In this document: positions 20,956 to 34,358 of the stretch, in pieces
How positions within the stretch are numbered: the first letter of the stretch is position 1
Layout: the number at the start of each line of letters is the position of its first letter
NCBI GenBank assembly: GCA_037903355.1
Contig: JBAJFE010000001.1
Coordinates: forward strand, 124,001 to 188,000
Length of the DNA: 64,000 bases
Direction of reading: 5' to 3'
Source of the DNA: Trichuris trichiura
Taxonomy: Eukaryota > Nematoda > Enoplea > Trichinellida > Trichuridae
Translations under genes and position numbers: made by a program
The notes under the pieces: model-generated
The model's input: only the letters and a program-made list of their open reading frames with translations
Databases searched by the model: none
What the model was told of the DNA's origin: nothing

Positions 20956-21238
20956 CACGCAAAAATGCAAAACTGGACATACTATAAATCAGAGTTGACA
21001 TATATTGGAAAAAAGGTTTAAATCACCAACTTTTTTGGAACAAATGGTTAAAAATGGAAGAAAAAACTAGAAGCTCGCCTAAATACACGGACAAATTTCC
21101 CTACAAGAATACAGGAGTAAGGAAATGGCAGCTGACAGACAAAGAAAAAAACTTTAAAATCTTTAAACTCTCGTTTTTAAAACCACGGAAAGCGATGGAA
21201 GATGAATGGTACCCCACGCACTACACATAATCTCACCG

Positions 21239-21266
21239 CTGAAGACGGGTCGCGAAAGACCCGAAA
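21239..21266 (+). ncRNA. Hammerhead ribozyme core in the PLE 3' UTR
   Basis: CTGAAGA, GGGTC, loop GCGAAA, GACCC, GAAAGCTCCGG: complete core located about 290 bp after the RT stop codon. This links the ribozyme family in the window directly to a Penelope-like coding element. Confidence 0.65.
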
Positions 21267-22056
21267 GCTCCGGAAAGAAAAAATCTTTTTATTTTACGTC
21301 TCAACGGGAGAATCCGTAATAAAGATACTTTCAATATGAAAACACATACTCCCGTACCAAAGCATCATGTTTTCAAGTTTTAAAGTCTCGCCCAAATGGA
21401 AAGCGAAGGTAGGATCTCTGAAGCGAATGTGGAATTGTACTGTGAACATCTCCAAGCGCTGCACGACGATTTCACACGTCGTTTTCAGGACATTTTGCCT
21501 ATAGTGATCCCAGACTGGGCGGTCAATCCGCTAAGAAATTGAGACGACGGAGAGATGTCACTGCAAGAAGAGCTGTTGGAGTTGCAATCGAACGTGGAGC
21601 TGAAGGCCAGGTTGTCACGGGGCTATCACGGTCCTGGCTGCAGAAAGGAGTACCAGAGTTTTACTCTGGCGTATGGGGTGTGGTGAAAAAGTTACTGGTT
21701 TGTCTTCCCTCATCGAGTCTAGTGGAGTGCGCATTTAGTATCGTTACGGATCTAGTGACGAAGAAACGCAATCGGCTGCAAGTAATCAGACGGGGCGATC
21801 TGCGTCTGCGAGTTACCTCGATCGAGCTGAACATCCACAGGCTAGTTTGATTGCATCTGGGCGAGCCAAGCAGCTCTCGTTCACTTTTCGAAAAACAGTT
21901 TGCAGAAATAAATCTGCAAAGCTGTAGTTCACCTTCTGGCGTAGCAACTATTTCAGCCAATCAGTGCGCTCGAAATTGGCTAATCAGAATAAGAGCCCAG
22001 ACGCTCGGAAACGTTCACAGGGAAGGCCTAAACGGCTTTCAGCTTGAGAAACACTG

Positions 22057-23059
22057 ATTTAAAGGGTAATGCGCGACGCTACTGCGTGCTGAAGTGTGAT
22101 TAGCGGAACAACAGGAGGGACGTTTTACTGCAGGTTACTGAACACATGCCCAGTAAATGGCACGAGGTGCACAAAGGAGCATCAGTGGCACATGCAGGAG
22201 GTGCGGTTATTGACTTGCGGAATACCTGCCGAGGAATTCCGTTACTGACCCCTGCGAAAGAGTCAAGGTTAGGGAACGAAACAGCTGCGCATAGATTGCT
22301 TGCATGGGGAGCACAATGGAGCAGCAGTGGTGCATGCTGGGGTTCGGTTCGCGATTCGTGGAAAACATCGAAGGTCAATGGACCGATCCGCATTGCGCTT
22401 TGGTAAACGGCGTAAAGCTCATTCTGCGTTATGTCTACGCAAAAGACACCTGCGCCAGTCAACGTGCCCTCGTGAACGATATGCAGTTTCTTAACGGTTA
22501 TTTTTTCTATGCACGCTACTATCATCAGATTGAACCCGCACCGGGTGAACGCACCGTTTGCGCCAGGTTCCGTGCCCCAGTGAACGGTATGTACGGTTAA
22601 CTACGTTTACTTTCTCGTTGCGCTTTACTCTGATCTTGTCACTCAGCCGTCCCACTGTCTCAGAAATGCAGGTTCCTTTCTGGCTAGCACGCCCTTAACT
22701 TATTCTGTCTTTATTGGAAAGCGCGCCAATCACCCTTTTTTGCCCTCATCCAAAGCTAAGCCAAGACATCAACCTTATGATTAGGCTTAGGCTTAGGCCA
22801 GGGCAGGACAACATGGCCGGCAAACCTACAGTATGATGGTGGGGTGGGGGAATGGCGAAAGATACCGTTACCACCCACACTGTTACCACAGTTCTCGTAA
22901 TCCAACTTAATACCCTTTGATGTTGCCGCCTTCACTTCATCTACACTAATCCTGATAATCTGATTAGCAGCACCATTGTAGCATTGTACGCTAACCCCCG
23001 CTTGACTCCCTTTGATGCTGCCGCGCTAACTTCCGGTGGGCCACGATAGGACAAGACCC
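22057..23059. repeat. Dispersed repeat region with TTAGGC hexamers ('GGGTC' family, copy D)
   Basis: The right end reads TGATGCTGCCGCGCTAACTTCC...GGACAAGACCC, matching the right inverted repeat of the family at 3,527-4,380. The interior has TTAGGCTTAGGCTTAGGCCAGGGCAGGACA (about 22,782) and fragments shared with 4,100-4,300 and 7,400-7,560. The left end was not found, so limits are approximate. The overlapping open frames at 22,100-22,600 are not recognisable proteins. Confidence 0.45.
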
Positions 23060-23587
23060 CGAAAAAGTGTTCCAGGCATACCGGTTCCGATTTGTTCGCA
23101 TTACTGCGTGTCAACTCTTAAGTGAGCTAGAAGTTGAAACATGCGTAAAAATTGAAACGAGTCCACTTGATGCGTTCAGGAATTCTTGCTGCCCGACTGC
23201 AATGGCTTTTGCAACGCTTTTTTGTATACTACTGCAATTTGTCACTTGTTTAATTCTTGATAACGTTAACTTCTGAACGTATTCATTAATTCTCATTTTG
23301 TAAAAACAGTCTCGTTGCTTTTTGAAATGGATTTGCTTCTCGAGCGTCTATTAAGCTTAAAACCTAAGGCGAAAGAAAATAAAAGCTTATGTGTAACCTA
23401 CTTTTTACAGTATGCCATATTGCGACTGTAAGCAGCCTTGTTGGAACTTCGAACTATGCCAACGTTTTCGCGATAACTGGCGTTCGATCGGTAGTCCTCA
23501 GATTGCTGGCAATTCAGTCATTGAACAGTGACATCTGTTTACGCGATTCGGTTCATCGTTTAATAAAGTTCAGACTCACGTTACGCA
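23060..23587. other. Presumed upstream region of SEC61A
   Basis: Unique-looking sequence without an obvious TATA box or gene. It presumably contains the promoter and 5' UTR of SEC61A, whose first coding exon is only 7 nt before the first intron. Confidence 0.3.
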
Positions 23588-25602
<2,015 letters not shown>

Positions 25603-25804
25603 ACTTTTTGGTTACGTTGCTTATTTTGTCCTCTGTAAAATTGTCCGGTTATTCCAGTCAAAAGCGGCTTAAGCGATTGTTTTATTCGCTTGGACTAAGT
25701 AATTTTTCGTTGCTGCGCCATGTGGTCACAGTTCAGCTGCATTTGTAAAGTTCATTATTGATGAGCTCTTTAGGAAAAAATCAAAAGTCGTTAAAGCAGC
25801 AAAT

Positions 25805-28800
25805 TCATAATTTCGCAATACCGAAAGCTAAAAGTGCCTTCCGGGCTTCGTTGCGGACCAGCGGGTTGCGATCGTGACTACTAACAAATAACAGCAAGTC
25901 GACACTTCGCTTTGCATTCAGGACTGCCAGTGATCGGCAAGCACCTCTGCGTGACAATGGGTCTTCATGTTCCAGAAATGTGATGAATTTCGATACGGCG
26001 TCTTCCCGCATGGTGCCTTCTAAACTGAGCAAATAGCTCTCTGAAGCAGGTGCACACGAACGAATGAACCAAATCCTACGATAGGCATTTTACCCGCGAC
26101 AGTTCGAAGCTGGCTCACTTCATCAACTAGAATCATTCCGACGTAACGTATGCAGTTAGTCGGCGGCACCACCGGGGATTGCTTGAGCTTTTCAAGAATA
26201 GCGTTAACAACATTTACGTCCCGAGACTTCAAACTTTCGTTGATCCAAGCTAACGACAAAAAATTAGTTCCTCCCAGCTGTTCAGTGCGTAAACTGTTCT
26301 TACTTTCATGAGCCAAAGTTTCAATTAGCACAGCAAGCAGCTGATCCCGAAAGAAGGTGATGAATTGAAATACGCTAACTTCCTGTGGTGCCCACCTGCT
26401 GTCATCGCTGAGAGAATGCCGAAGACTAGCCATTACTGTTAATGAATGATTAGGTCTACCTTGGCATAATGAGTAAATCGGCGAGTATGTGGCGTTACCT
26501 TTATCTAGTACTTCGGGATAGTAGCTGCAAACTATGTCGTTGAAATGGGTTCGCAGTTCAGAAGATATACGTGTCATCGGCAGAATGAAATGGCTACCAT
26601 TTCGGCAAGCTGACAACCAAATATTCTGCAATTCTATGCTAGCTTTGTGGTCGTTCAAAACTACAATTAGGTCGATGATAAGTTGGTGTTCTAATTCCCA
26701 TAGAAATAGCGGAATTTACCATAGGATACGCTTGCCAGACGTGGCAAGTGGTCGCTTAGTTTGGCCATATAATTAACTGTTTCTGTTTCTTGGCCAAGCC
26801 TTACGAGAGCACGTTTCTTTTGATATTGCAACGGACCCAATCTGTTCAGCTGCTTAAACGAAAAATGAATTACCTTTCTGGAAGCAATCCAACGAACCTA
26901 ACTTATAACCTGTAGTAGAAGTTGGCAATGGACCAAGTGATGGCGAACAGTCGCGCGGAATTGCAGTATTGGAGCTTTCGAAACATATCCCAAGCAGATA
27001 CCATCAGCCTTTCTTGTACTGCGCATGAATGAATCATCCATATAGTTACTCTGTTTTCCAGTCAACACTGGAGATTCAAAGCCTCCATTAATTAGCAAGG
27101 TACTCTCGTAGCAACTGCGGTGAGGGCTGCAGCTGAAAAATCTTGGCATTAAAGCGGAAATTCACAAAAATCGTACAACGAATATTAGTATTGCAACTTT
27201 ACAATGTGCCTACATTGTCCAGTGGCCACAACCATCGTCATTTGACTGAAACGAACTTCAATTTTCTGACAGTCTTGCTCGATGTACAATACAATTGTTT
27301 TAAAGGTTTACGGATATGCATATTAACTATCGCTTGCCTAAACTATTAATTTTTTCCTTGATTTGATGACTGAGTGATAAAATCAGTACATATAAGCCGA
27401 CAGAATTTTATTAATTTACGTTGAAATACATGTAACACAACAAAATGCTTGCTCAGCCTCGAACCAACTCCTGTTAACCGTTTTTGAGCAGCAGTTTTAT
27501 GATAAGTGCTAAAGGAAGGAACGAAACTTCCGACCAAACTCGTTCCATTCTCATCGCGAAATGGCAATAATTCAGCGAATCCCCTTTTACAATACGCCAT
27601 CTGTAGAACTAAAACCGACCTCGTATGACTCAGTGATCTCCGTTCGAACAAACGTACTACGATCATTATTCTGTTTCCTTGTGAGAATTTATCCTATTTG
27701 CATAAACTCATCACAAAACAGACAATTTTCGCATTGGTTCATATATGAATCGTTCCTTCATTTTCTACCAAGCTAGCTGTGGCGCTTTTGTGGCCCAATT
27801 TTTGTGATTTTCCAATCTTCGTTTGTATAATAAGTTCTTTTAATGTTTCGTCCGTGTTTTTGTACCTCGTCATATAAAACACGTGTTTGAATCTGTCCCA
27901 CAGCGCGCGGTTCAGCTTTCCAATCAGTGAGTACCAATGCATTAACCTATTCGTAGACACAACCTTCAGATGCCCATTTCAATTTTTCCAACTGTTGTTT
28001 TTTTTGGTAGGACTAAGCTTTCAAGATGAACTGGACAACATATTGAATTTTAGGTACATAAGTGCCTCCGATCATCATCAAATGGCAGCACCGGGGTGGC
28101 AATCTGTTTTTGTTGTGAATATCTGTTTGTTACCTATCGCCTAATCTTAGTCTACTTCTTTGAAAACAAAAGACTTAGTAACGGTCTTTCGAAATTTCAT
28201 ACGTTTGTTAGTTGCGAGAAGATATAAACCGTTCATTTAGTACTTACACAATGAACAATTTTTGCATCTTTCAGAGCCTGAGGCGCTCCGTTGTCAACGA
28301 TGACAAAAACAGGCACTGCGTGCGATCTTAGAAAATAAAACAAAAGGAAAATCCTAAACCTACAATTTAAAGCATCTTGCCTTTAAGAGTCGTCTGTTCA
28401 ATATGAAAATGAAACAAGAAAGTAGATTAACAATTGGTCACAATTATCCGCAAGGCGACTTGGAACAAGGACACAAGAAAACGCTTCAATGCTGACTAGT
28501 ACCAATCAATGTCATGAACAGCTACCAAAAAGATAAGTGGCACGGTGAACTGCAAGGTAGATGAGATTCTCAACATGTGCGTTCAAGAGTGCCTTCAGCT
28601 TAGAGACAATGAGAGAACTGAAAATTGAACTGACTGCTCCAGGCGCTTAGCCCCTTCAGATGTACATAAAAAGGTAACATACCTCAAATCATGATAATCA
28701 ACACCTGGCTGATCATTTAACCTCATTTCTGTCATCCGACGAGACAAGTAGTTAGCATCGTCCCGCGAAGAGAACTGCTAAAATACTGCAGTACATAATG

Positions 28801-30615
28801 CGTGCGAGAAATGAGACTAATTGAAGTACTGCTAAACCAAATCGAAGTCGATTGAGCGCGTGGTAGAAGCTACTGATTTCTGGAAATTTCGAAAGTAGCT
28901 GCCTCGCGTTCGCAACAAGTTTTTCCAGCATTTCATTAACAGGATCTTCCAACATATGATCTGGCAGCTGAGCATTGTTCACTGCCTGTTGGGAGATCGC
29001 TCGAGGGATTGGGCAATAGTCAGTGCTACAAGCAGAGAGCGCCCTTGACACGGTTGGTAGCTGTGAAAATTGTCATGGAGACATTCTTACGCGCTAACGT
29101 AATTCTTACCCGTCCATTTAAGGTATCCATAATAGTAGACCTTGGTCGACTTTTTTTCGTCCTTCCCAACGTGTTCATTGATCTCCACTTCAACGACTGG
29201 GCGACATAATCGAATGTCGCGTATCCGCTGAAGTCCAAAGGGCTTAAAGTACAAGCTCTCTAAGGTTAAAAAATAAAAAGAGAACACACTTACTCCCAGC
29301 TGACCATTATATACAACTTCAGAGTCCCTGAACGTTTCAGATCTATGGAGAGCACAACTGGCTCAGGTACGGTGAGCTCAGAATAATGCAAGAAGGTATC
29401 TAAGAGAGTTGCCTTGCTAAAGCTTTTCGCTTCTTGAACCTTGAATATGAAAGATCCGAAACAGCGTTATGCCTAGCCACATGGAAGTACCTTCAGTTCA
29501 AACACTTCACCGAAAGCACATTTGAACACTACTTCAGGAGGGTTCCACTCCTGTTCTCTTTCAAGGCCGACCTTCGTGCGCATGCGGCGTTTTTGAGCTC
29601 CATGCTTTATGACAATGTCAAATTGGTCGCCTCTAGTTACTCTGGCGAAACCAGCAACACCTGAAAAACTGAAGCACGTGGAGCAGATATGTAGTTTTCC
29701 ATTTACTATTAGGGTGATTTCCCTGTTGAAGTATGAAAACAGATACTACCGATATCGTCTTCACGTAAAAGACTCCTAGTACGTGAAGCTGATTACTGTT
29801 TTTCGTGAATTCTTTTTTAATAACACGGCATCACGTCCCAATGACACTGTAATATTTTACAAAAGAAGGACTTTCGAAAAGTCATTCGTTTGTCCGCGAG
29901 CGCTAAAATCCGAAAGATCTTTCTGGACGCGAACTCAATGCAGACACTTACAAAAAATAGGTATATATCACCGAAATGAAACAGAACGAGCAAAACTTGA
30001 AGCTTAGATGGCTGTGAGCGCTTAGACAACAATTTACCCTTTGGTCGGAAAGAAATAGATCCCATGTAGATTTCCAGCTCCGAATGCCATTGTGATTGCT
30101 CAGGATCACCACTTCGCGACAAGCGACTTTTGGCCCTCTTCAATTTTTGCACTGTCATTCGACCGGCTTGATTCAGCGAAGCAGATGACAACTGTTGCTT
30201 CGCTGCGGTGGGGACGTGCTGAACTTTTGCCTTAACTTCCTGAACGGCCGTTAACTGCAACCGAAGTTGACGAAGCCGATGTTGGGCAGGTTTCAATTTC
30301 TGATAACAAATACGAGCGCTGCTAAATTGAATCAGGGAGCGAACAACAAATCGTTCAAGCAGACTTACGTAGAGAACGGTGTATTCAGGTTTCTGAAGCA
30401 AAACAAGTGCTTTGAACGCAAACAAAGGTTGTTGTCTGAAAAAAAATTACCTTATCAGTTCCCAAAGAGGTTTGTTCCAAGAAGAGAGCATCGACTTGAT
30501 GCTTTAAATTGTCGATGCAAAGTTGTAGGGCACCAATCAGGTGGTTCCAGACAGCAGTGAACTGTTGATCCACACTTTCACTACCGTTTTGCTTCGCTGG
30601 TTGCGCTCGCCCAGA
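25805..30615 (-). CDS. RIPOR/FAM65-like Rho-interacting cell polarization regulator (5' end not found)
   Basis: Multi-exon gene reading right to left, tail-to-tail with SEC61A. Exons with consistent phase: 30451-30615, 30369-30392, 30038-30299 (helical part, ends SISFRPKG), 29491-29660 (GVAGFARVTRGDQFDIVIKH), 29294-29439 (PVVLSIDLKRSGTLKLYIMV), 29110-29257 (SPLDFSGYATFDYVAQSLKW). Then come 29060 down to about 28,83x, about 28,69x-28,77x, an exon near 28,260-28,330, then 26094-about 26658 and 25805-26040 (HEAT/ARM-like repeats: LSRRGACRSLAVLNAKRSVD, LVRNEARKALLAFG, stop). RIPOR proteins have this order: helical N-terminus, beta-rich Rho-binding region with GFAR and a D-[IL]-x3-GT-[IL]-KL motif, and a C-terminal ARM-like tail. 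They bind RHO GTPases and act in polarity and migration. Exons between 26.7 and 28.2 kb and the start codon are unresolved. Confidence 0.75.
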
Positions 30616-32600
30616 CTGAAATCAATAACTTTCTGAGCTTCATAACTATAGCGAACAGGGACAAATAAAGTACTAATAAAATAACAGTTACTAAACGCGA
30701 ATTTCCTATTGTAGTGACGTCGACAGTAGCCTGCCAATCACATGACTTCCGGAAGCAAAAGGGCGCGAACTTATCATGAATTATGACAGCTCCTCCAATT
30801 ATGATTAATTGTTGATTGCTTACTTGATTTAACCGACCTGGATATGTCAAATTTTAGTTTTGTATCCTGGGTATACAAATTGTTCCTAACCTTCTATTAA
30901 AATCTTCACTTTGGTTTTGTATCCTGTATTGCGACTATAAGTTCACACGCGCATCTGGTCCACAACTATGTTAACCATTAACCTATTAATGTAAAAACAG
31001 TGATATGTGCTGTGGTGAAAAAAAACACTTTATCTTATTCGAACAAAAATTCACACATTCGATGGCGGCGCACTGAGGAAAACTGTTCCTTCCAAAATCC
31101 ATTAGATTAACTTTTAAGTGTTAATGCGAAATTTCTGCACTGAAGGGTAAGTCCCATTTCCACATTCTCTACGGCAGTTCATTTAAAAAAACACCGCAAA
31201 AAGCTGCAGCAGTCTGCCCGGCAGCGGAAAAATTTTAACTCGAAAATTCCGTCCACACATTTGCGACAGCCAAATGCTTAATTAAAAATGACAACTCTGA
31301 GCTTCAGTATATGCATATATGTGTATCAATGCAACAGTTATTATTTTGAGAAAAAATTTGTCAAGCGCCTAAGAATTTACGCTGTTTATTCCCAACGCAT
31401 TTTCACCTTTTTATTCAGTGTTTCTAATTTGAAACGCTTCTATTCCTTGAGAATGATGGCTAAACAGTTTAATAAAGCAAAACGGTACAAGGATGGATGA
31501 TAAAAGATGCTAAGAATTTTACTGCACTAAACTGATGCGCAATGATTTTCGAAAATGAATTCATTCATAGTTTTTGTGAGCAAGTTTCCTCAGTAAAAAA
31601 CAATGAAGACTGATACATTAGTCTCGGAACCCTAAGAATCTCGTTTTGGAAGCGAACCATCTTTCAAATTTACTTAGCACTTCGAGCGCAAGAAAGAGAA
31701 TAATGTCATGCCAACACCATGACGATTTCCTACCGGAGAGAACAGCACGGCTAACATGGAGCGCCTTAATCGGTCAAACCGTTAGCAAAGAAACAGTTGC
31801 CGAAAAATGAATGCAACTTTTGAAAAACTTTCATTTTTGACGCTTTGTTATTCTCAGTGCTCCTAGCTAGACGCTAATACGCAACTTGGGAATGTAACTT
31901 TCACACCTTTGGCTCGTGCACTTTATTGCTTTATCCGATGGATCACTGCTATAAGCATGCTAAGCAGTGAACGTACACACGAATAGAGACAAAGAATGAA
32001 CGAATAAGGGCCACGCAATATGGTCTATTCAGTCCAGACGGAATGAGTACTTTAGTTTTATGCGTTATACGTTCGTTTATGCGTTTTATGCATGTTTTCA
32101 ATCACGTGTGGCATGATTACCAGGCCGCTACTGTGCATTCAACAAAACTCATCTCGGTATGACGCAAGTGTTACCTCTTGTTCATCCACTCGTACAGATA
32201 ACGCGCTGGGCAGTTAAGCCAAGTGACGCCTGAACAAATCGAAAATTGAAACGGGATTGCTTGAAATTAGACCACTCATTAATCATCCTAACGCTGAAGA
32301 CAAAACCACTTCATTGAAAACGCACTTCAATAAAAATTATTTCAATAGAAAAGATGATGAAGGGATGAGGCTTTAAAATCAAGAATAAAACGTGGAACTA
32401 AACAAAATACAATAATTACAAGAATTCTATCGACTTTACATTCCAACGTTGGTTCGCCTTCTGCAAGAGAAGTGATCTATAAATTGCACATACTGCTGAG
32501 CTGCTGGGCACTTCCATTCAAGACACTTTTGTCGACTGCGCAAGTTTACAACAGCTCAATAACTTGAAAACGGGGTGCTTTGTAACGGGCTGTATTTTCA
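30616..32600. other. No gene recognised (upstream/intron sequence)
   Basis: AT-rich sequence with short unrelated open frames only. It could contain the first exon(s) and promoter of the RIPOR-like gene, whose start was not found. No repeat family from elsewhere in the window was recognised here. Confidence 0.3.
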
Positions 32601-32601
32601 T

Positions 32602-32910
32602 GGTTGTTAGGTCTTCTACGGCTTTTCCCGATTTTCGTTGTGCTGTTATCTGTAATTAAACTAAAACAACTGCTCTACCAAGCTGCCTAGCTCCACCACT
32701 TCACTGACGACGGAACTAGAGCGTTCCGAAAGCTCTGAACATTAAAAAGTTGAGTGTATTGATATCTGTACATTTTCTTAATAACGGCTCATCCGTCCGT
32801 TGGTAGAGCAGTTGTTTTAGTTTAATTACAGATAACAGCACAACCTTACGCCTTCATATCTGATAACAGCACAATGAAAAACGGGAAAAGCCGTAGAAAA
32901 CCATACAACC
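32602..32910. mobile_element. Palindromic element with a hammerhead core in its loop
   Basis: Inverted repeat with arms about 32,602-32,685 and 32,800-32,910, sharing CTACGGCTTTTCCCG, GTGCTGTTATCTGTAATTA and ACAACTGCTCTACCA. The centre holds one hammerhead core on the plus strand followed by a unique segment. A piece of the right arm is duplicated (GATAACAGCAC twice). Unlike the PLE palindromes, only one ribozyme is present. Confidence 0.6.
32704..32731 (+). ncRNA. Hammerhead ribozyme core, GGAAC helix II type
   Basis: CTGACGA, helix II GGAAC/GTTCC (5 bp), loop TAGAGC, GAAAGCTCTG. The invariant core is intact. Helix II differs from the GGGTC type of the PLE copies but resembles the core at 50,921. 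Confidence 0.55.
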
Positions 32911-32940
32911 AAGCTCAATAACTCAGCCTTTTATTTAAGC

Positions 32941-33280
32941 CATTGTTTCCCAAGGAGGATGATTTCGGTCTTCCGGGGGGCGATGGAAGCCCAGGGGGTG
33001 ACGAAGGGGGCCATGGACTCTCAAGGGAGCACTTTTGAGGTAGGAGGGCACATGCCGCACGTGGGTCACCATATTGACGGTACAATTCGCGGGCCAGCAA
33101 TTAAGCGTACTGTGTAAGATAAAGTTGCATTTTCACTATGCGTGCACATTCACAGTTTTGAAGCTGCCTAGCCTTTACTACACCACATCGACCAATCATC
33201 GCTCGGGAAATTGAACAATCAGAATAGAGCCGATGACAACATCTAGGGAGTGATGGCGGGCAGAAGGTTGGGATACACTG
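32941..33280. mobile_element. Non-autonomous hAT-type element (MITE)
   Basis: 340 bp with ends CATTGTTTCCCAAGG and, inverted, CAGTGTATCCCAACC. Flanking octamers ATTTAAGC (32,933-32,940) and ATTTCAGC (33,281-33,288) match at 7 of 8. The right part resembles the right part of the hAT copy ending at 22,056 (an AATCAGAATA-GAGCC block), so both belong to one family. Confidence 0.65.
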
Positions 33281-33420
33281 ATTTCAGCAGAAAGGAATGA
33301 ATGCACATAGTTATACTTTCAAAATGGTTTTTATCAAGGAGATGGAAAAAAGCTATGTAAGCGCAAAATGCCATGTAAAAGCGATGCGCAAAAGCACAAT
33401 AAGCCAAAATCAATTAAATT

Positions 33421-33691
33421 GGTCTTTTAGTTCATGGGTTTGGCCTGTTTAATGTATCTGTAAATAAACTTAAAAGTGCCTTACCAATGAACGGATGAGC
33501 AAATTGTTAGAGAAAAAAGTGCAGAACAAATTCTATGCCGTACGTTTCGGAACAAGAGCAATTCCGAAACGTACGGTATAGAATTTGTTTTGCATTTTTC
33601 TAACAATTTGCTCGTTCATTCGTTGGTAGGGCACTTTTAAGTTTATTTACAGATATACATCAAACAGGCTAAACCCGTGAACCAAAAGACC
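33421..33691. repeat. Foldback palindrome related to 50,756-51,073
   Basis: Arms complement each other around about 33,553: GGTCTTTTAGTTCATGGGTT with its mirror, GCAAATTGTTAGA with TCTAACAATTTGC, and GTACGTTTCGGAA with TTCCGAAACGTAC. The GTTTCGGAA/TTCCGAAAC tips are the remnants of two facing ribozyme GAAA ends. The CUGANGA halves are deleted at the centre. Confidence 0.65.
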
Positions 33692-33702
33692 AACTATAAA
33701 AC

Positions 33703-33885
33703 AACCTAAGCCTGTTAAAAGACACCCCGTCTTTCGAAAAGTCAGTTAAACTACAAAAAGACTACAGAGTGCTTTCGAAAGACTGGGTGTCTTTTAACAG
33801 GCTTAGGTTGTTTCACAGTTGATCTTCTGGTTCACGGGTTTGGCCTGTTGGCCAACAGGCCAAACCCGTGAACCAGAAGATCAAC
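33703..33885. repeat. Two further palindromes, one a perfect 68-bp palindrome
   Basis: 33,703-33,812 is a stem-loop (ACAACCTAAGCCTGTTAAAA with its mirror). 33,818-33,885 is a perfect palindrome with 34-bp arms and no spacer, made of the terminal block of the neighbouring foldback (GATCTTCTGGTTCACGGGTT). It looks like an end-to-end joint of two element termini. Confidence 0.7.
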
Positions 33886-34358
33886 TATGATACGACGGAG
33901 TACGATGCAAACATTTCTCTGTCGTGTCACGTGAAAATGCGACCGTTGCAGAGCGATACGTTTAGAAAATAAACCAAAAAATTGCACCTCTGTGCAACTT
34001 ACACATTTGGGACAAGACATAGCAACTTGCCTTACTATGAATGCGCACTTTTCGTATTCTATGCTATGCTGAGGCTGTCAGCAAGTTTTGTTTGTCTACT
34101 GTCATTTATAGTGGATATCAAAAAGACAAAGCATTAATTTCAGGCAGTAAATAGCGTGAAAAAAAATACCCACTGCCAAGTTATTTAATCCCATCACTAG
34201 TATAAAAAACACCGATTCTAGCCAGTCAATAGTCATTAACACCCACTCAACACATTATGCAATAATGTTTTGAGCAAGCATTAAGGAAACGGATGCGCGT
34301 CTACTTTTAGGTAATCAGTCCAGTGAGACTGATTACCTAAAAGTAATGTCTCAATAGT

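Larger units (their letters stand above)
19216..21373 (+). mobile_element. Penelope-like retroelement, 5'-truncated, 16-bp target duplication
   Basis: Flanked by the perfect direct repeat CAAGTTTTAAAGTCTC (19,200-19,215 and 21,374-21,389), placed inside the hAT transposase gene. From left to right it has an inverted fragment of its own 3' end (about 19,216-19,305, including the GGAGCTTTCGGGTCTTTCGC half-ribozyme), a short second copy (about 19,318-19,355), the RT-endonuclease frame, and a 3' UTR of about 420 bp with a complete hammerhead core and a CAATATGAAAACACATACTC end. The terminal inverted piece gives it foldback ends of about 90 bp. Confidence 0.85.
17968..21850 (+). pseudogene. hAT transposase pseudogene (ZBED5/FAM200-like), split by a PLE
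   Basis: Fragments at 17,968-18,234 (BED zinc-finger-region start; ends KDLSYYQALREKV), 18,407-19,099 (central catalytic region; LLFSKELSTDKRRESI, VTWLPKGTCLSRFFDLYES) and 21,395-21,850 (C-terminal dimerisation region; PIVIPDWAVNP, SSLVECAFSIVTDLVTKK) align in order with the intact copy at 58,071-59,807. Stops and frameshifts separate the fragments. The reading frame is cut at about 19,200 and resumes at about 21,374 on either side of the PLE. The zinc-finger Cys/His set is damaged. Confidence 0.8.
17191..22056 (+). mobile_element. Decayed hAT transposon carrying a nested PLE
   Basis: The element runs between CAGTGATTCTCACGG and the inverted end CTTGAGAAACACTG. Flanking octamers ATCTAAGG (17,183-17,190) and ATTTAAAG (22,057-22,064) match at 6 of 8, both differences being transitions. 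Inside is a broken hAT transposase. A 2.2-kb Penelope-like element is inserted in its coding region (about 19,216-21,373). Without it the hAT copy is about 2.7 kb, a normal size for the superfamily. Confidence 0.7.

Noticed and set aside
22100..22600. Several overlapping frames of 64-141 codons on both strands
   Set aside because: They lie in dispersed-repeat sequence, with no domain and no splice signals.
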